Shown here piece by piece: positions 7,405 through 16,488 of a DNA stretch of 64,000 bases; positions within the stretch are counted from its first letter, which is position 1; each line of letters opens with the position of its first letter. The DNA lies in contig NZ_FOGB01000002.1 of the NCBI RefSeq assembly GCF_900111095.1, positions 297,405 through 361,404 on the forward strand. Direction: 5' to 3'. Made by a program: the position numbers and the translations under genes. Source of the DNA: Amphritea atlantica. Lineage in GTDB: Bacteria > Pseudomonadota > Gammaproteobacteria > Pseudomonadales > Balneatricaceae. Under the pieces are notes generated by a model. The model was not told the origin of the DNA. It saw nothing but the letters and a program-made list of their open reading frames with translations, and searched no databases.

Positions 7405-10400
7405 TCAACGCCGCACTGAACCCCGCTCATTCACCAGATGGTAGATCACCGGGATCAGCACCAGGCTGACCAGCATGGAGAAACTCAGCCCCCAGATCAC
7501 CGTGATCGCCAGGGGTTGCAGCATCTCAGCGCCGTCGCCCCAGCCCAGGGCCAGTGGCAGCATGCCGGCGACGGTGCTGAGGGTGGTCATGATGATGGGT
7601 CGCAGACGCAGTCTGGCTGCTTCCAGAATCGCGTCGGTGATGTTATTGCCCTGATCCCTGGCCAGCTCGACATATTCGATCAGCAGGATGGCGTTGTTGA
7701 CTACAATCCCGGTGAGCATGATCATCCCCAGCCACACCGGCATCGACAGTGGCAGGGCCAGCAGCCAGATCCCTGCGGCAACGCCGATGGCGGCAAAGGG
7801 TACGCCAAACATGATGATCAGCGGGTTGCGCAGGGATTCATACTGAATCGCCATCACCACAAATACCAGAAACAGCGCCAGGCCGAGTAACAGGCTGGTG
7901 AGCTTGCTCTGTTCTTGCAGAATCTTTTCAGATCCCCCGTCATACGCGGTATAGCCCGAAGGCATAATAAAGTTATCCCGTACCTGATTGATGGCGCTCA
8001 GGGCTTCTCCCAGGGTGATATCCGGTGCCAGTGAGGCGGATATCTCGACGATACGCATCTGATTATCGCGCTGGATACTGGCAGGAGTTTCTATCAGCTC
8101 CAGGCTGGCAACGTCGGAAAGATGTACCGGGGGTGAGGCCCCGGTGCCGGGAAACAGCAGCAGTGTCTCCATCGATTCCGGGGTGTTGAAGTGCTGCTCC
8201 GCCAGCCTCAGGCGGATATCGTAAGCGTGGTCATCGGTAATATATTCGCTGATCACTTTACCCTGCAGGGCGATCTGGGTTGCCTCTATCAGGTCTGCCA
8301 GCTCGATGCCCAACTGACTGGCGCGCACCCGGTCCAGGGTGATCGACAGTTCATTGAGCTGATCTTCTGCCGAATGGCTCAGGTTGCGCAGTTGTGGCAG
8401 TGTCTTCAGCTCTGTTGTCAGCTGTTCGGCCAGAAGGGTCAGGGTTTTATTATCCGGCCCCTGTAATCGCAGGCTGATATCGTCGCTGCCGCTGTTGGTG
8501 CGGATGCCCCGGATGCCACGCTGAGTCATGCGTACCGTGAACCCTGCCAACTGTAGTTTGGCGATCTGTTTTTGCAGCCGTTCGATCCACTGATTGCTGG
8601 ACAGATCCCGCTCGGCGACCGATTTCAGTTGCACGATGACGGTAGAACGGTTGGATTGCTCCCGTTGCGAACGTCCGAATACGGACCCGCCCACCAGGGT
8701 AAAGACGGTGTCTGTTTCCGGCTGACTGGCGAACAGTGCTTCCAACTGTTCAACCCGGCTGTTCATCTCGGTCAGGGAGATGCCGGTGTCTGCCGTAACT
8801 CTGACGGTTATCCGGCCATCATCCAGTGGCGGCAGGAAGATCTGTTTGCCACTGACAAATACCGGTGCGCTGACTACCAGAGCGGCGATAAAACAGAGCA
8901 GGGTGAGCAGGCGATAATGCAGCAGTTTGCTGAGAACCGCGGTATAACTGCGCCGTAATAACTGTAAAAAACGGTCGGTCAGGTGACGTACTCCACCCCC
9001 GTTGGTGACTCTTTTGGTGGCCGCGGCAAGGGCTGGCACCAGCGTTAGCGCGATCACCATAGACGCAAAGATCGCCGCCGAGATGGTGATAATCAGCTCC
9101 TGAAACAGCAGCCCCGTGAGACCGCCGATAAACAGGAAGGGCAGCACCGCGCAGAGGTTGGTGGAGGTGGAGGCGATAATGGCACTGTTGACCTCGGTGG
9201 CCGCGTTATTTGCGGCCGCCAGCGGATGCTCATGATTTTGCTGATGGCGGTTGATGTTTTCCAGCATCACAATGGTGTTATCCACCAGCATACCGATCCC
9301 CAACGCCAGCCCTCCCAGTGTCATAATATTGAGGGTCAGACCGCCGAGTCCCATCAAGACACAGGTAAACATGATCGCAATCGGGATGGCACTGCCGATA
9401 ATCAGGGTATGGCGCAGATTACCGAGGAACAGGTATACCACCGCCATCGCCAGCAGAGCACCACTGATGGCAGCCGTGGCGGCGTTATTAAGGGCCTGCT
9501 TAACGTAGATAGACTGATCCGCCACCTGCGTCACGCTAATATCGTCGGGAATGATTTTTTGTTGTGCTAACCATTCCAGCCGCTGTTTGACCTGATCGGC
9601 GACATAGGTGGTGTTGGCGGTGGGCTGTTTCTGAATCGATAGTTTGATGCCCTGGACACCATCGGCGCGGATCAGTATTCGTTCATCTTCGGTGCTGAGT
9701 CTGACCTCAGCGAGATCCGCCAGGGTCAGTGTGGCATCGCCTCTTCGGGCGACGGGTAACTGGCGTAACTGGTCTAAGGTTATCAGTCGGCCACTGATGC
9801 GGCTGTTAATTTCATTACCGGGCATGGTGATCCGCCCCGCCGCCTGATCACCGTTGCCCTCTTTGACCGCCGCGATCAGGGTTTTGTAACTGATATCATA
9901 AGCGGCCATCCGTTGCTGATCGGGGATCACATGGACCTCACGAACCACACCGCCGCCGACCTCTGCGGCGGCGACGCCGGGCAGGTTAATCAGCCATTTT
10001 GCGATAACATCATCCGACCACTGTCGCAGTGTAGCGCTGTCGCGAATCGGTGAACTGATAACAAACTCCATCACTGGGATCTGCGCCGGGTCTAGCTTGT
10101 AGATGACCGGTGAATCGATTGAATCCGGCAGTGTGCGCCGGGCCCGGTCCAGGCGAGTGCTGGCGTCCCGCAGGGCGACATCGATATCTTTGCCATACTC
10201 AAACGCCAGGTCGACACTGGTTCTGCCCTGAGTGGTGGTGGACTGTACGTGGATTGCATCTTCAGTGATGGCCAGCTGCTCTTCCAGTTTGCGGGTGACA
10301 CGATCCTCCATCACTGAAGGCGGCACCCCCATGTCGACCACTCTGACGCGGATCTCCGGGTAGATAATATGGGGCAGCAGATCAACCGCCAGTCGGTTAA

Positions 10401-10512
10401 GCGCGAAAGCTCCCAGCACAATCACCGCCAGTGCGATCATCACCACCCCGACCGGGTGATGAATAGACCAGTTCGCAAGCCCTCTGGAGTGGCGCATGGA
10501 TCTTTGTTTCAC
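7405..10512 (-). CDS. RND-family multidrug efflux permease (HAE-type inner-membrane pump)
   Basis: 1035 residues, the usual AcrB/MdtC-family size. TM1 is near residues 20-38 (GVVMIALAVIVLGAFALNRL). The two large periplasmic loops and the central TM block with LGIGMLVDNTIVMLENI (TM4, proton-relay Asp) are present, followed by the second half with a GIVVNNAILLIEY repeat. It would export hydrophobic compounds using proton influx, as a trimer. It starts with GTG at 10512, overlapping the TGA of the upstream adaptor gene (GTGA), so the two are translationally coupled. No outer-membrane channel gene is present. The substrate cannot be told from sequence. Confidence 0.93.
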   Translation of the reverse strand: MKQRSMRHSRGLANWSIHHPVGVVMIALAVIVLGAFALNRLAVDLLPHIIYPEIRVRVVDMGVPPSVMEDRVTRKLEEQLAITEDAIHVQSTTTQGRTSVDLAFEYGKDIDVALRDASTRLDRARRTLPDSIDSPVIYKLDPAQIPVMEFVISSPIRDSATLRQWSDDVIAKWLINLPGVAAAEVGGGVVREVHVIPDQQRMAAYDISYKTLIAAVKEGNGDQAAGRITMPGNEINSRISGRLITLDQLRQLPVARRGDATLTLADLAEVRLSTEDERILIRADGVQGIKLSIQKQPTANTTYVADQVKQRLEWLAQQKIIPDDISVTQVADQSIYVKQALNNAATAAISGALLAMAVVYLFLGNLRHTLIIGSAIPIAIMFTCVLMGLGGLTLNIMTLGGLALGIGMLVDNTIVMLENINRHQQNHEHPLAAANNAATEVNSAIIASTSTNLCAVLPFLFIGGLTGLLFQELIITISAAIFASMVIALTLVPALAAATKRVTNGGGVRHLTDRFLQLLRRSYTAVLSKLLHYRLLTLLCFIAALVVSAPVFVSGKQIFLPPLDDGRITVRVTADTGISLTEMNSRVEQLEALFASQPETDTVFTLVGGSVFGRSQREQSNRSTVIVQLKSVAERDLSSNQWIERLQKQIAKLQLAGFTVRMTQRGIRGIRTNSGSDDISLRLQGPDNKTLTLLAEQLTTELKTLPQLRNLSHSAEDQLNELSITLDRVRASQLGIELADLIEATQIALQGKVISEYITDDHAYDIRLRLAEQHFNTPESMETLLLFPGTGASPPVHLSDVASLELIETPASIQRDNQMRIVEISASLAPDITLGEALSAINQVRDNFIMPSGYTAYDGGSEKILQEQSKLTSLLLGLALFLVFVVMAIQYESLRNPLIIMFGVPFAAIGVAAGIWLLALPLSMPVWLGMIMLTGIVVNNAILLIEYVELARDQGNNITDAILEAARLRLRPIIMTTLSTVAGMLPLALGWGDGAEMLQPLAITVIWGLSFSMLVSLVLIPVIYHLVNERGSVRR

Positions 10513-11591
10513 GGTGCTGAGGTCCCGTTCTGGTTATCAGTCCCCCGGTCAACCACGATCACCTGCATCCCCGCTTTAAGGTTGGTGAACCCGCGGGTGA
10601 TCACCCGCTCTCCGGGTTGAAGTCCGGCCAGTACCTCAATCTGTTCACCCGCTTTCAGGCCGGTTTGCAGCGGCCGGATCTGAACGTTGTTATCGCTATC
10701 GATGATATACACATAGCTGCCGCTGTCAGACTGGCGAAGACTGGCAAACGGCAGCAGCAACACCTGCTGCCGGGCGATCTGGAATTTTACCCGGGCAAAT
10801 TGCCCCGGCCGGGCACCCTGTGGCGCTGGATTGAGACTGATTTCAAGGGTGCCGCTGCGGGTTGTTGGGTCGATGGTGGGGTAGATGCGGCTGACTTTTC
10901 CGGAGACCTCGAAGCTGTTGCTCCGGTTGGCGCTGCGCAACGCATCGATCTCAATATCCACCGGCATATCGGGGATCAGCTGATTCAGCAACAGCTCAGA
11001 CACATCTACTTTAAGCCGCAAACTGCTCAGATCCGCTAAGGTGAGCAGCAGCGAGGATTTTTCTGCCAGGTTTCCCGGTTCGGTATGACGGGCGGTTACC
11101 ACACCATCAATCGGTGATTTTATGCGGGTATATCCGAGACGGGTGGCGATCACCTGTTCGTCGGCTTTGGCGACTGCCAGATCAGTCTCTTTCTGGGTCA
11201 GCTCTGAACGTGCGGTAAGATTGCGCTTGATCAGCCCGCTGATTCTCTGCAGCTCCTTTTCTGCCTGCTGACGTACTGCCCGGGCCCGCTGTAGTTGGGC
11301 ACTGAGCAGTTGATCATCAAGGGTGATCAGCAGATCGTCACGCTTTACCGTATCGCCTTCACGGGGCAGGATCTGTTTAACGATCCCCTCTTCCTGATTA
11401 TAGATATTGATGGTCTGGAACGCTTCAAGGGTGCCGGTACGCACCCGCTCAAGCTCGATATCCACTGGCTGGACTGACAGCACCTCCACCAGATGGGGTT
11501 TTGGTATGCGGGCTTTAGCGGATGGCGGCTGATCGCAACCCGCCAGTATCAGGATCGCGCCGAATAAAAGGATATAAGGTTTGCAGAACAT
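10509..11591 (-). CDS. RND periplasmic adaptor (membrane fusion) lipoprotein
   Basis: 360 residues from ATG 11591; a longer frame would start with TTG at 11612. A lipoprotein signal (LLFGAILILAGCDQ) places it on the inner membrane. Biotinyl-lipoyl/hairpin features follow: EEGIVKQILPREGDTVKRDD, a coiled-coil hairpin, then IKSPIDGVVTARHTEPGNL and beta-barrel sequence. It links the RND pump at 7405-10512 to an outer-membrane channel. First gene of the two-gene operon; its stop overlaps the pump start. Confidence 0.92.
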   Translation of the reverse strand: MFCKPYILLFGAILILAGCDQPPSAKARIPKPHLVEVLSVQPVDIELERVRTGTLEAFQTINIYNQEEGIVKQILPREGDTVKRDDLLITLDDQLLSAQLQRARAVRQQAEKELQRISGLIKRNLTARSELTQKETDLAVAKADEQVIATRLGYTRIKSPIDGVVTARHTEPGNLAEKSSLLLTLADLSSLRLKVDVSELLLNQLIPDMPVDIEIDALRSANRSNSFEVSGKVSRIYPTIDPTTRSGTLEISLNPAPQGARPGQFARVKFQIARQQVLLLPFASLRQSDSGSYVYIIDSDNNVQIRPLQTGLKAGEQIEVLAGLQPGERVITRGFTNLKAGMQVIVVDRGTDNQNGTSAP

Positions 11592-11698
11592 GAGCAGAAA
11601 TCGCCGTCTCAATGAAACTATGAATAACTGTATCTATACCACAGCTTGATTCATGACGGACAGCGATTTCCGGGGGATATAAACAAATTGTTGCGTTA

Positions 11699-12133
11699 TC
11701 AGAGCCCCAGATACTGTTTCACAGTATCGAGCAATAACTCAAAAACCCCTGGCTTAACTTTCTTGTGATATTCCACCCGTAACTGATCGACCTCTTTAAG
11801 TTGCGATTGCAGTTGAGTAAGGTTGGCATCGGTAGCTGTTGGCAGCCCGCGGACCAGCGTATTAACCTTGTCCAGACCTTCCAGGGAAAGCTGTTTGCGC
11901 TCCGGGGAAAACTTGAAGTCACGGGCGGTTTGCAGTTCGGTCAGAAACTGTGTGATCTTGTCGTTGAAAACTGCGGGGTCCCGGGTGTCGATCGCCTGCT
12001 TATAGTGCAGTCGCATCTCTTTCATGGTGGGCTTCAGGGGCCCCGCCGACGCGCTGGTGGAAAGTGACAGGCCCAGAAACAGTGCCATAAAAAAAGGTAT
12101 CAGTGAGAGTTTGCCTAAACTTTTAAAAAACAT
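11699..12133 (-). CDS. Cytochrome b562-family periplasmic protein
   Basis: 144 residues from ATG 12133, after which a signal peptide is obvious (FFMALFLGLSLSTSASAG). The mature part is a four-helix bundle candidate. MKEMRLHYKQA near its start may supply the methionine ligand, and LRVEYHKKVKPG near its end resembles the YHQKYR heme-histidine end of cytochrome b562. The soluble b562 proteins carry one non-covalent heme; their role is not settled. The start lies one base after the FmdB-like stop, so the pair is one transcript. Confidence 0.7.
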   Translation of the reverse strand: MFFKSLGKLSLIPFFMALFLGLSLSTSASAGPLKPTMKEMRLHYKQAIDTRDPAVFNDKITQFLTELQTARDFKFSPERKQLSLEGLDKVNTLVRGLPTATDANLTQLQSQLKEVDQLRVEYHKKVKPGVFELLLDTVKQYLGL

Positions 12134-12134
12134 A

Positions 12135-12386
12135 TCAGATTCCACAACGTCCGGGACAACCTCCACCACTCATACAGGGAGGGGCCTCCGGGTTTTTTAG
12201 GGTTTTATTGCTGATCACGCCACCAGTGGTCAGCAGTTTGGTGACCGGCGCGTCAGCGGGGGTTGTGCCCGCCTCAAAGCCGCCGATGTCACAGAGGTCT
12301 TGCCAGGTGGATATATCAATGGCCATTGGATGGCGTACTTCAAACACCTCACCGGTGGTTTCACAACGATAATCATAGGTTGGCAT
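12135..12386 (-). CDS. FmdB-type zinc ribbon protein with a degenerate ribbon
   Basis: 83 residues. The opening MPTYDYRCETTGEVFEVRHPM is the FmdB/CxxC_CXXC_SSSS pattern, but the second cysteine of the first CxxC is replaced (CETTG), so the usual ribbon looks incomplete. Cysteines cluster again at the end in PPCMSGGGCPGRCGI. Family members are small and of unproven function, often beside respiratory or metal-related genes. Upstream of, and abutting, the cytochrome b562-like gene. Confidence 0.75.
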   Translation of the reverse strand: MPTYDYRCETTGEVFEVRHPMAIDISTWQDLCDIGGFEAGTTPADAPVTKLLTTGGVISNKTLKNPEAPPCMSGGGCPGRCGI

Positions 12387-12535
12387 AGTGATCTCCTAAA
12401 CTCTGCAGGCGAGTCCTGTTCGGGGGAGGCACTTTAGCATGGATTCAGCGTTCTGGTTAATCAATCTGCCGGTCGGGCAATACTGGGCCAATAGCAGACT
12501 ATACTGTGGCTCAGATATCATTTTCGGAGACCGTG

Positions 12536-12877
12536 ATGGCTGATGACTTACTAAAACAGCGTCGTTGTGTACCCTGTGACAGCACGACCCCTGCGCTGAC
12601 ACCTCAGGCCGCTGAGCAGCAGCTGAAGCGCCTGGCGTCCGGCTGGTCGTGCAATGAAGTAGGCACGGAAATTTGCAAAAAGTTCCTCTTTAAAGATTTT
12701 TACCACACCATGGCGTTTGTGAATGCGCTGGCCTGGATTGCCCATCAGGAAGATCATCATCCTGACCTGGAGGTGGGATATAATCGCTGTGTGGTGCGTT
12801 TCAGCACCCATGCGATCGGCGGATTGTCGATCAACGATTTTATCTGTGCGGCCAAAACCGATGATCTGCAGAGCTGA
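12536..12877 (+). CDS. phhB: Pterin-4a-carbinolamine dehydratase
   Basis: 113 residues from ATG 12536, which follows GGAGACCGTG; a GTG 30 bases upstream has no such site. The family hallmark FVNALAWIAHQEDHHPDLEV with its histidine pair is intact, and the C-terminal GLSINDFICAAK fits. The enzyme dehydrates 4a-hydroxytetrahydropterin made by aromatic amino acid hydroxylases. No phhA is in the window, so it stands alone here. Confidence 0.93.
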   Translation: MADDLLKQRRCVPCDSTTPALTPQAAEQQLKRLASGWSCNEVGTEICKKFLFKDFYHTMAFVNALAWIAHQEDHHPDLEVGYNRCVVRFSTHAIGGLSINDFICAAKTDDLQS

Positions 12878-12986
12878 TATACAGAGTGGTTATTCTGTTT
12901 TGCTGTAGTTCAGGTTAACGCTGTCAAACTGCAGGCTGACACATTTACAGGCGCACAGATCCGTGCGCAACCCAGGACACACAGAT

Positions 12987-13619
12987 ATGAGTATGCGATA
13001 TCACAGGTTGATGCCGGGGCTGGCTTTAGTGCTGGCCATGACCGGCTGTGCCACACTGGACCGGGAAAGCTGTCTGTCAGCAGACTGGCAACTGATCGGC
13101 TTTAATGATGGTGTAGCGGGTCGCGAGGCCAGCCGCCTGGAACAGCATCGGGATGCCTGTAGTGAGTATGGTGTCGTGCCCCGGATGGATCAGTATCTGC
13201 AGGGCTATGACCGGGGTGTCCGGCGTTATTGCACCGCCGCCAATGGTTACCGGCAAGCCCGCGCCGGCAAAGCACCCGGTACGGTTTGTCATGCTGAGCA
13301 ACAACAGGAATTTGCCCGGGGGTTTGAGCTTGGAACGAAAGCGCATCAGCAGGTCGCCCGGTTAGAAAGTGCAAGGCATGAGCTGAGTATTCTGATCTCA
13401 GAACAGCGTGCCGATCTGCGTGAGCGTGATGATAAGCGTGAACAGCTGATTATGGAGGGTATCTCTTCTGATACACGGGCGTTTCTGCTATCTGAGATTG
13501 ATGAACTGGAACATGAGATCCGTTTACGTAATCTACAGATTAAACAACAGCAGCAAGCGGTGCGGATGGAGACCCGCTATCTGCAGGATCTGGAAGCTGA
13601 TCTGCGAAAGCAGTTGTAA
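12987..13619 (+). CDS. DUF2799-type lipoprotein
   Basis: 210 residues from ATG 12987. The lipobox is LVLAMTGC. The body has the repeated DWQLIGFNDGVAGRE and YLQGYDRGVRRYC pattern that I know from DUF2799 proteins, with conserved cysteines, followed by a long charged coiled coil (from about residue 130 to the end). Probably an outer-membrane-anchored periplasmic protein of unknown function. Start choice favours the ATG nearest the hydrophobic segment. Confidence 0.8.
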   Translation: MSMRYHRLMPGLALVLAMTGCATLDRESCLSADWQLIGFNDGVAGREASRLEQHRDACSEYGVVPRMDQYLQGYDRGVRRYCTAANGYRQARAGKAPGTVCHAEQQQEFARGFELGTKAHQQVARLESARHELSILISEQRADLRERDDKREQLIMEGISSDTRAFLLSEIDELEHEIRLRNLQIKQQQQAVRMETRYLQDLEADLRKQL

Positions 13620-13653
13620 GCTCTTTAGCCGTTAGATTGAGTGTTTTACAGCC

Positions 13654-13681
13654 AAAAAAAAAGCCCTGCTTAACGCAGGGC
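13654..13681 (-). terminator. Intrinsic terminator, minus strand
   Basis: GCCCTGC (13663-13669) pairs with GCAGGGC (13675-13681) over a TTAAC loop, and nine A residues at 13654-13662 give a U-tract on the minus strand. It would end transcription of the CpxP-like gene that stops at 13798. Confidence 0.8.
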
Positions 13682-13797
13682 GAGTGGCCCGTTTAAAGGC
13701 GACGGTGAATATATGATGAGAGTCATATATGAGGGTTAAACCATTAACAATGGCCCCGCTGGAGCCTGATTCAGCGGGACCGGTTGCACTTACATGA

Positions 13798-14277
13798 TTA
13801 CGAACGATTTTTTGCTGGTCGCATCTCCATAAATTTCTGTTGCTGTTCCGGGGTCAGAATGGCAAACAGCGCTTTTTTTTGCTGTGCACGCATCTGTATC
13901 ATCTGAGCGGTTTGCTCCTGAGCCTTGCTCACCAGTGCAGCAACCTGCTGGTCATAGTCAGATGCATTGACATCCAGATCTCTCAGTGCCGAGTGCATCT
14001 CTCGCATTGCGCCCCGCTGGTCTTTCATCTGACCCTGCTGGTTTTGAAAAAGTTCCTGCATCTGCGTTTTTTGTTCATCGCTCAGGGAGAGCTTGTCCGC
14101 CATCATATCCATTCGCCTGGCGGCATGTTTGCCCTCCATCTGCTCATATTTGCCATGGTGCCCTTCCTGGCGATCACCGCAGCGGTCCCAGCCGTCTTTA
14201 GCGGATGCCAGGCCTGCGCTCAGCGCGCCGGCACCAATAACTGCGGCGGTAATGCCGATAACAAGTTGTTTACGCAT
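13798..14277 (-). CDS. CpxP/Spy-family periplasmic stress protein
   Basis: 159 residues with a signal peptide (ITAAVIGAGALSAGLASA). Two LTxxQ-type motifs are present, LSLSDEQ near residue 63 and LTPEQQ near residue 142, in a histidine- and methionine-rich helical protein. In the family, CpxP restrains CpxA and Spy acts as a chaperone. Here it is divergent from cpxRA with Cpx boxes between, so a CpxP-like feedback role is likely, although CpxP and Spy cannot be separated from sequence alone. Confidence 0.88.
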   Translation of the reverse strand: MRKQLVIGITAAVIGAGALSAGLASAKDGWDRCGDRQEGHHGKYEQMEGKHAARRMDMMADKLSLSDEQKTQMQELFQNQQGQMKDQRGAMREMHSALRDLDVNASDYDQQVAALVSKAQEQTAQMIQMRAQQKKALFAILTPEQQQKFMEMRPAKNRS

Positions 14278-14343
14278 GGTTGTTCTCCTGAAGCATTGCT
14301 TGTTTTGATGGCTGCAGTATGACTCTGCCCCCTGCTAAGTTGG

Positions 14344-14369
14344 GTAAAGGCGGTGTAAAGTTTGGTAAA
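14344..14369. promoter_or_regulatory. CpxR binding site (three GTAAA half-sites)
   Basis: GTAAA occurs at 14344-14348, 14355-14359 and 14365-14369. The last two are separated by exactly 5 bases, which is the known CpxR box GTAAA-N5-GTAAA; the first is 6 bases upstream. The site lies 66 bp from the CpxP-like ATG and 70 bp from the cpxR ATG, so it can serve both divergent genes. Confidence 0.85.
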
Positions 14370-14439
14370 GGGGATGACAGGCAGATGAAATTCCCCCCGG
14401 GCTTGATTACTCTGGCACTATCTGAATAAGGAACGATGT

Positions 14440-15141
14440 ATGAGCGACAACGTTAAACTGCTGCTGGTTGATGACGACCAGGAACTCTGTGAGCTGATAG
14501 GGGAATACCTTCAGTCTGAAGGGTTTGATGTCAGCTTTGCTCATAGTGTTGAGCAGGCGCTGCCATTACTGCTGGAGGACGGCAGCTATGATCTGCTGAT
14601 ATTTGACATTATGATGCCGGGGCAGAGTGGCCTTGAACTGTTACAGCAGGTCCGTCCCCGCATCAAAACCCCGGTGATTATGCTGACCGGACGGGGAGAG
14701 GATATCGACAGGATCATTGGCCTGGAGATGGGCGCGGATGATTATCTGGGTAAACCCTGTAATCCCCGTGAGCTGGTTGCCCGTATCCGCGCAGTGTTGC
14801 GCCGCAGTGGACAGCAACCGGCCGCAGAGGAGAGTACCGATAAGCTGGCGATACATGGCATAGAGCTGGATTGCGGCAAGCGCCAGATGCAGGTGTCTGG
14901 AAGCGAACTGGAACTCACCAGTGCCGAATTTAATGTACTGGCAGAACTGATGCGGGCCGCGGGAACGATTGTCAGCAAAGATGAGCTCACCGAGAAGGTT
15001 CTGCATCGTAAACTGACCGCTTATGACCGGGCGATCGATGTCCATGTCAGCCGGGTGCGGCAAAAACTGGCGGCGGTGCTGCCGGACAGAGAACTGATTA
15101 AAACGGTTCGTGGGGCTGGCTATATGCTGGTCAATGAGTAA
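14440..15141 (+). CDS. cpxR: OmpR-family response regulator, CpxR type
   Basis: 233 residues. The receiver domain (about 5-120) has acidic DDD at 11-13, the phosphoacceptor Asp56 in LLIFDIMMPG, and the Lys of DDYLGKPCNPRELVARIRA. The C-terminal winged helix (about 135-230) ends in IKTVRGAGYML. It resembles E. coli CpxR closely in the receiver end. Its own promoter contains GTAAA boxes, implying autoregulation. It forms an operon with cpxA 35 bp downstream. Envelope stress response is the inferred role. Confidence 0.9.
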   Translation: MSDNVKLLLVDDDQELCELIGEYLQSEGFDVSFAHSVEQALPLLLEDGSYDLLIFDIMMPGQSGLELLQQVRPRIKTPVIMLTGRGEDIDRIIGLEMGADDYLGKPCNPRELVARIRAVLRRSGQQPAAEESTDKLAIHGIELDCGKRQMQVSGSELELTSAEFNVLAELMRAAGTIVSKDELTEKVLHRKLTAYDRAIDVHVSRVRQKLAAVLPDRELIKTVRGAGYMLVNE

Positions 15142-15176
15142 CGGCATCGCGACACGCGACGAGGGCGACAGAACTG

Positions 15177-16481
15177 ATGGCGATTCGCTGGTATAAACGG
15201 CTTTTTCTGAAAATATTTGTCACCGTCTGGCTGACCAGTTTTCTGGTGATCGCGCTGACTGCATTTGTGATTGGTCACCTTTCAGAACAGCGACGTGACC
15301 GTGATGTATTCAGCGCCCGGGTGCTGGGGCAGGCGGAGTTGCTGATTGACCGTTATGAACGCGATGGGCGTTTGCCATCCCCGAAAGAGTGGCGCCGTTA
15401 TCACGATGATGATCATAAAGAACCGCGTTTTTTCCCTACCCGGGTGCAGATTACAGAAGTTAAAACTGGTCTGGTTATCTTTGGTCATGACAATATCAGA
15501 GAATATCGTAACCCATTAGTGTTCAATGTTCTGTCAGATACCGGGCGGGAGTACCAGGTGGTGGCCGAGACCCGCATACGTCCAGATCTGGCGGCCAAGC
15601 TGTTCGGCTTCTTTCTCTCGGTTCAGGTGGTGTTGTTAATGGTCGTTGCCGGCATTGCGGCCCTGCTGATCAGTTTGATGGTAGTACGTCCGGTGAACCG
15701 TTTACGCCAGTACACCCGCGATCTCTATAATGGTGATCTGAGTGCCCGGACCGATGATGATCTGAGTCGGCGGGGAGATGAGATCGGCGAGCTGAGTCGC
15801 GAATTTAACCGCATGGCAGAGTATGTCGAACAGACACTGCAATCCAATACCCATCTGCTGCAGGATGTATCCCATGAATTGCGTGCCCCTCTGGCGCGGT
15901 TACAGATGGCCGCCGGGCTGGCCGGGCAAAAGATGTCTGAGGCCGATCAGCATTTTATCGAGCGGATTAATCAGGAGTGCGAGCGGATCAACCGGCTGAT
16001 TGATGAAATTCTCAGTTTGTCCCGACTGGAGCAGATGGAGGTTTCCGATCAGAGCTTTGAGCTGACCCGGGTGATCGATACTCTGGTCGAGGATTTTCGC
16101 TTCAGCGCCCCGGATCACCCGCTTGAATGGGCTCCGGTCAATTACCGTATCCGGGGCAACCCTGCGCTGCTGGAACGGGCACTGAGTAATATTCTGGGGA
16201 ATGCGGTGAAACACACCCCGGCAGACACCGGGATTGTTATTTCGGCGGAACAGACGGCGGGCAACGTTCTGATCCGGGTTAAAGACCGGGGGCCCGGTCT
16301 TACTCCGGAGCAGCTGGATAAAATGTTTAAACCTTTTGTTCGCTTTACCGGTCAGCAGAACGGTTATGGGCTGGGTTTAAGTATTGCTCAGCGGGCGGTG
16401 CAACTGCTGGGAGGAACGCTTTCAGCTCAAAGCCAGCCAGGAGAAGGACTTGAGCTTTTACTGGTGTTTCCCCGCATCTGA
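15177..16481 (+). CDS. cpxA: Sensor histidine kinase, CpxA type
   Basis: 434 residues. TM1 is near 11-35 and TM2 near 145-170, with a roughly 110-residue periplasmic sensor between, then HAMP (VRPVNRL...), HisKA with the phosphorylated His233 in DVSHELRAPLARLQ, and an HATPase domain with NILGNAVKHTP, DRGPGL and GYGLGLSIA. It would phosphorylate the upstream CpxR. The C-terminal end lies 8 bp from the stop of the convergent GGDEF-EAL gene. Confidence 0.9.
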   Translation: MAIRWYKRLFLKIFVTVWLTSFLVIALTAFVIGHLSEQRRDRDVFSARVLGQAELLIDRYERDGRLPSPKEWRRYHDDDHKEPRFFPTRVQITEVKTGLVIFGHDNIREYRNPLVFNVLSDTGREYQVVAETRIRPDLAAKLFGFFLSVQVVLLMVVAGIAALLISLMVVRPVNRLRQYTRDLYNGDLSARTDDDLSRRGDEIGELSREFNRMAEYVEQTLQSNTHLLQDVSHELRAPLARLQMAAGLAGQKMSEADQHFIERINQECERINRLIDEILSLSRLEQMEVSDQSFELTRVIDTLVEDFRFSAPDHPLEWAPVNYRIRGNPALLERALSNILGNAVKHTPADTGIVISAEQTAGNVLIRVKDRGPGLTPEQLDKMFKPFVRFTGQQNGYGLGLSIAQRAVQLLGGTLSAQSQPGEGLELLLVFPRI

Positions 16482-16488
16482 GCCGGGT

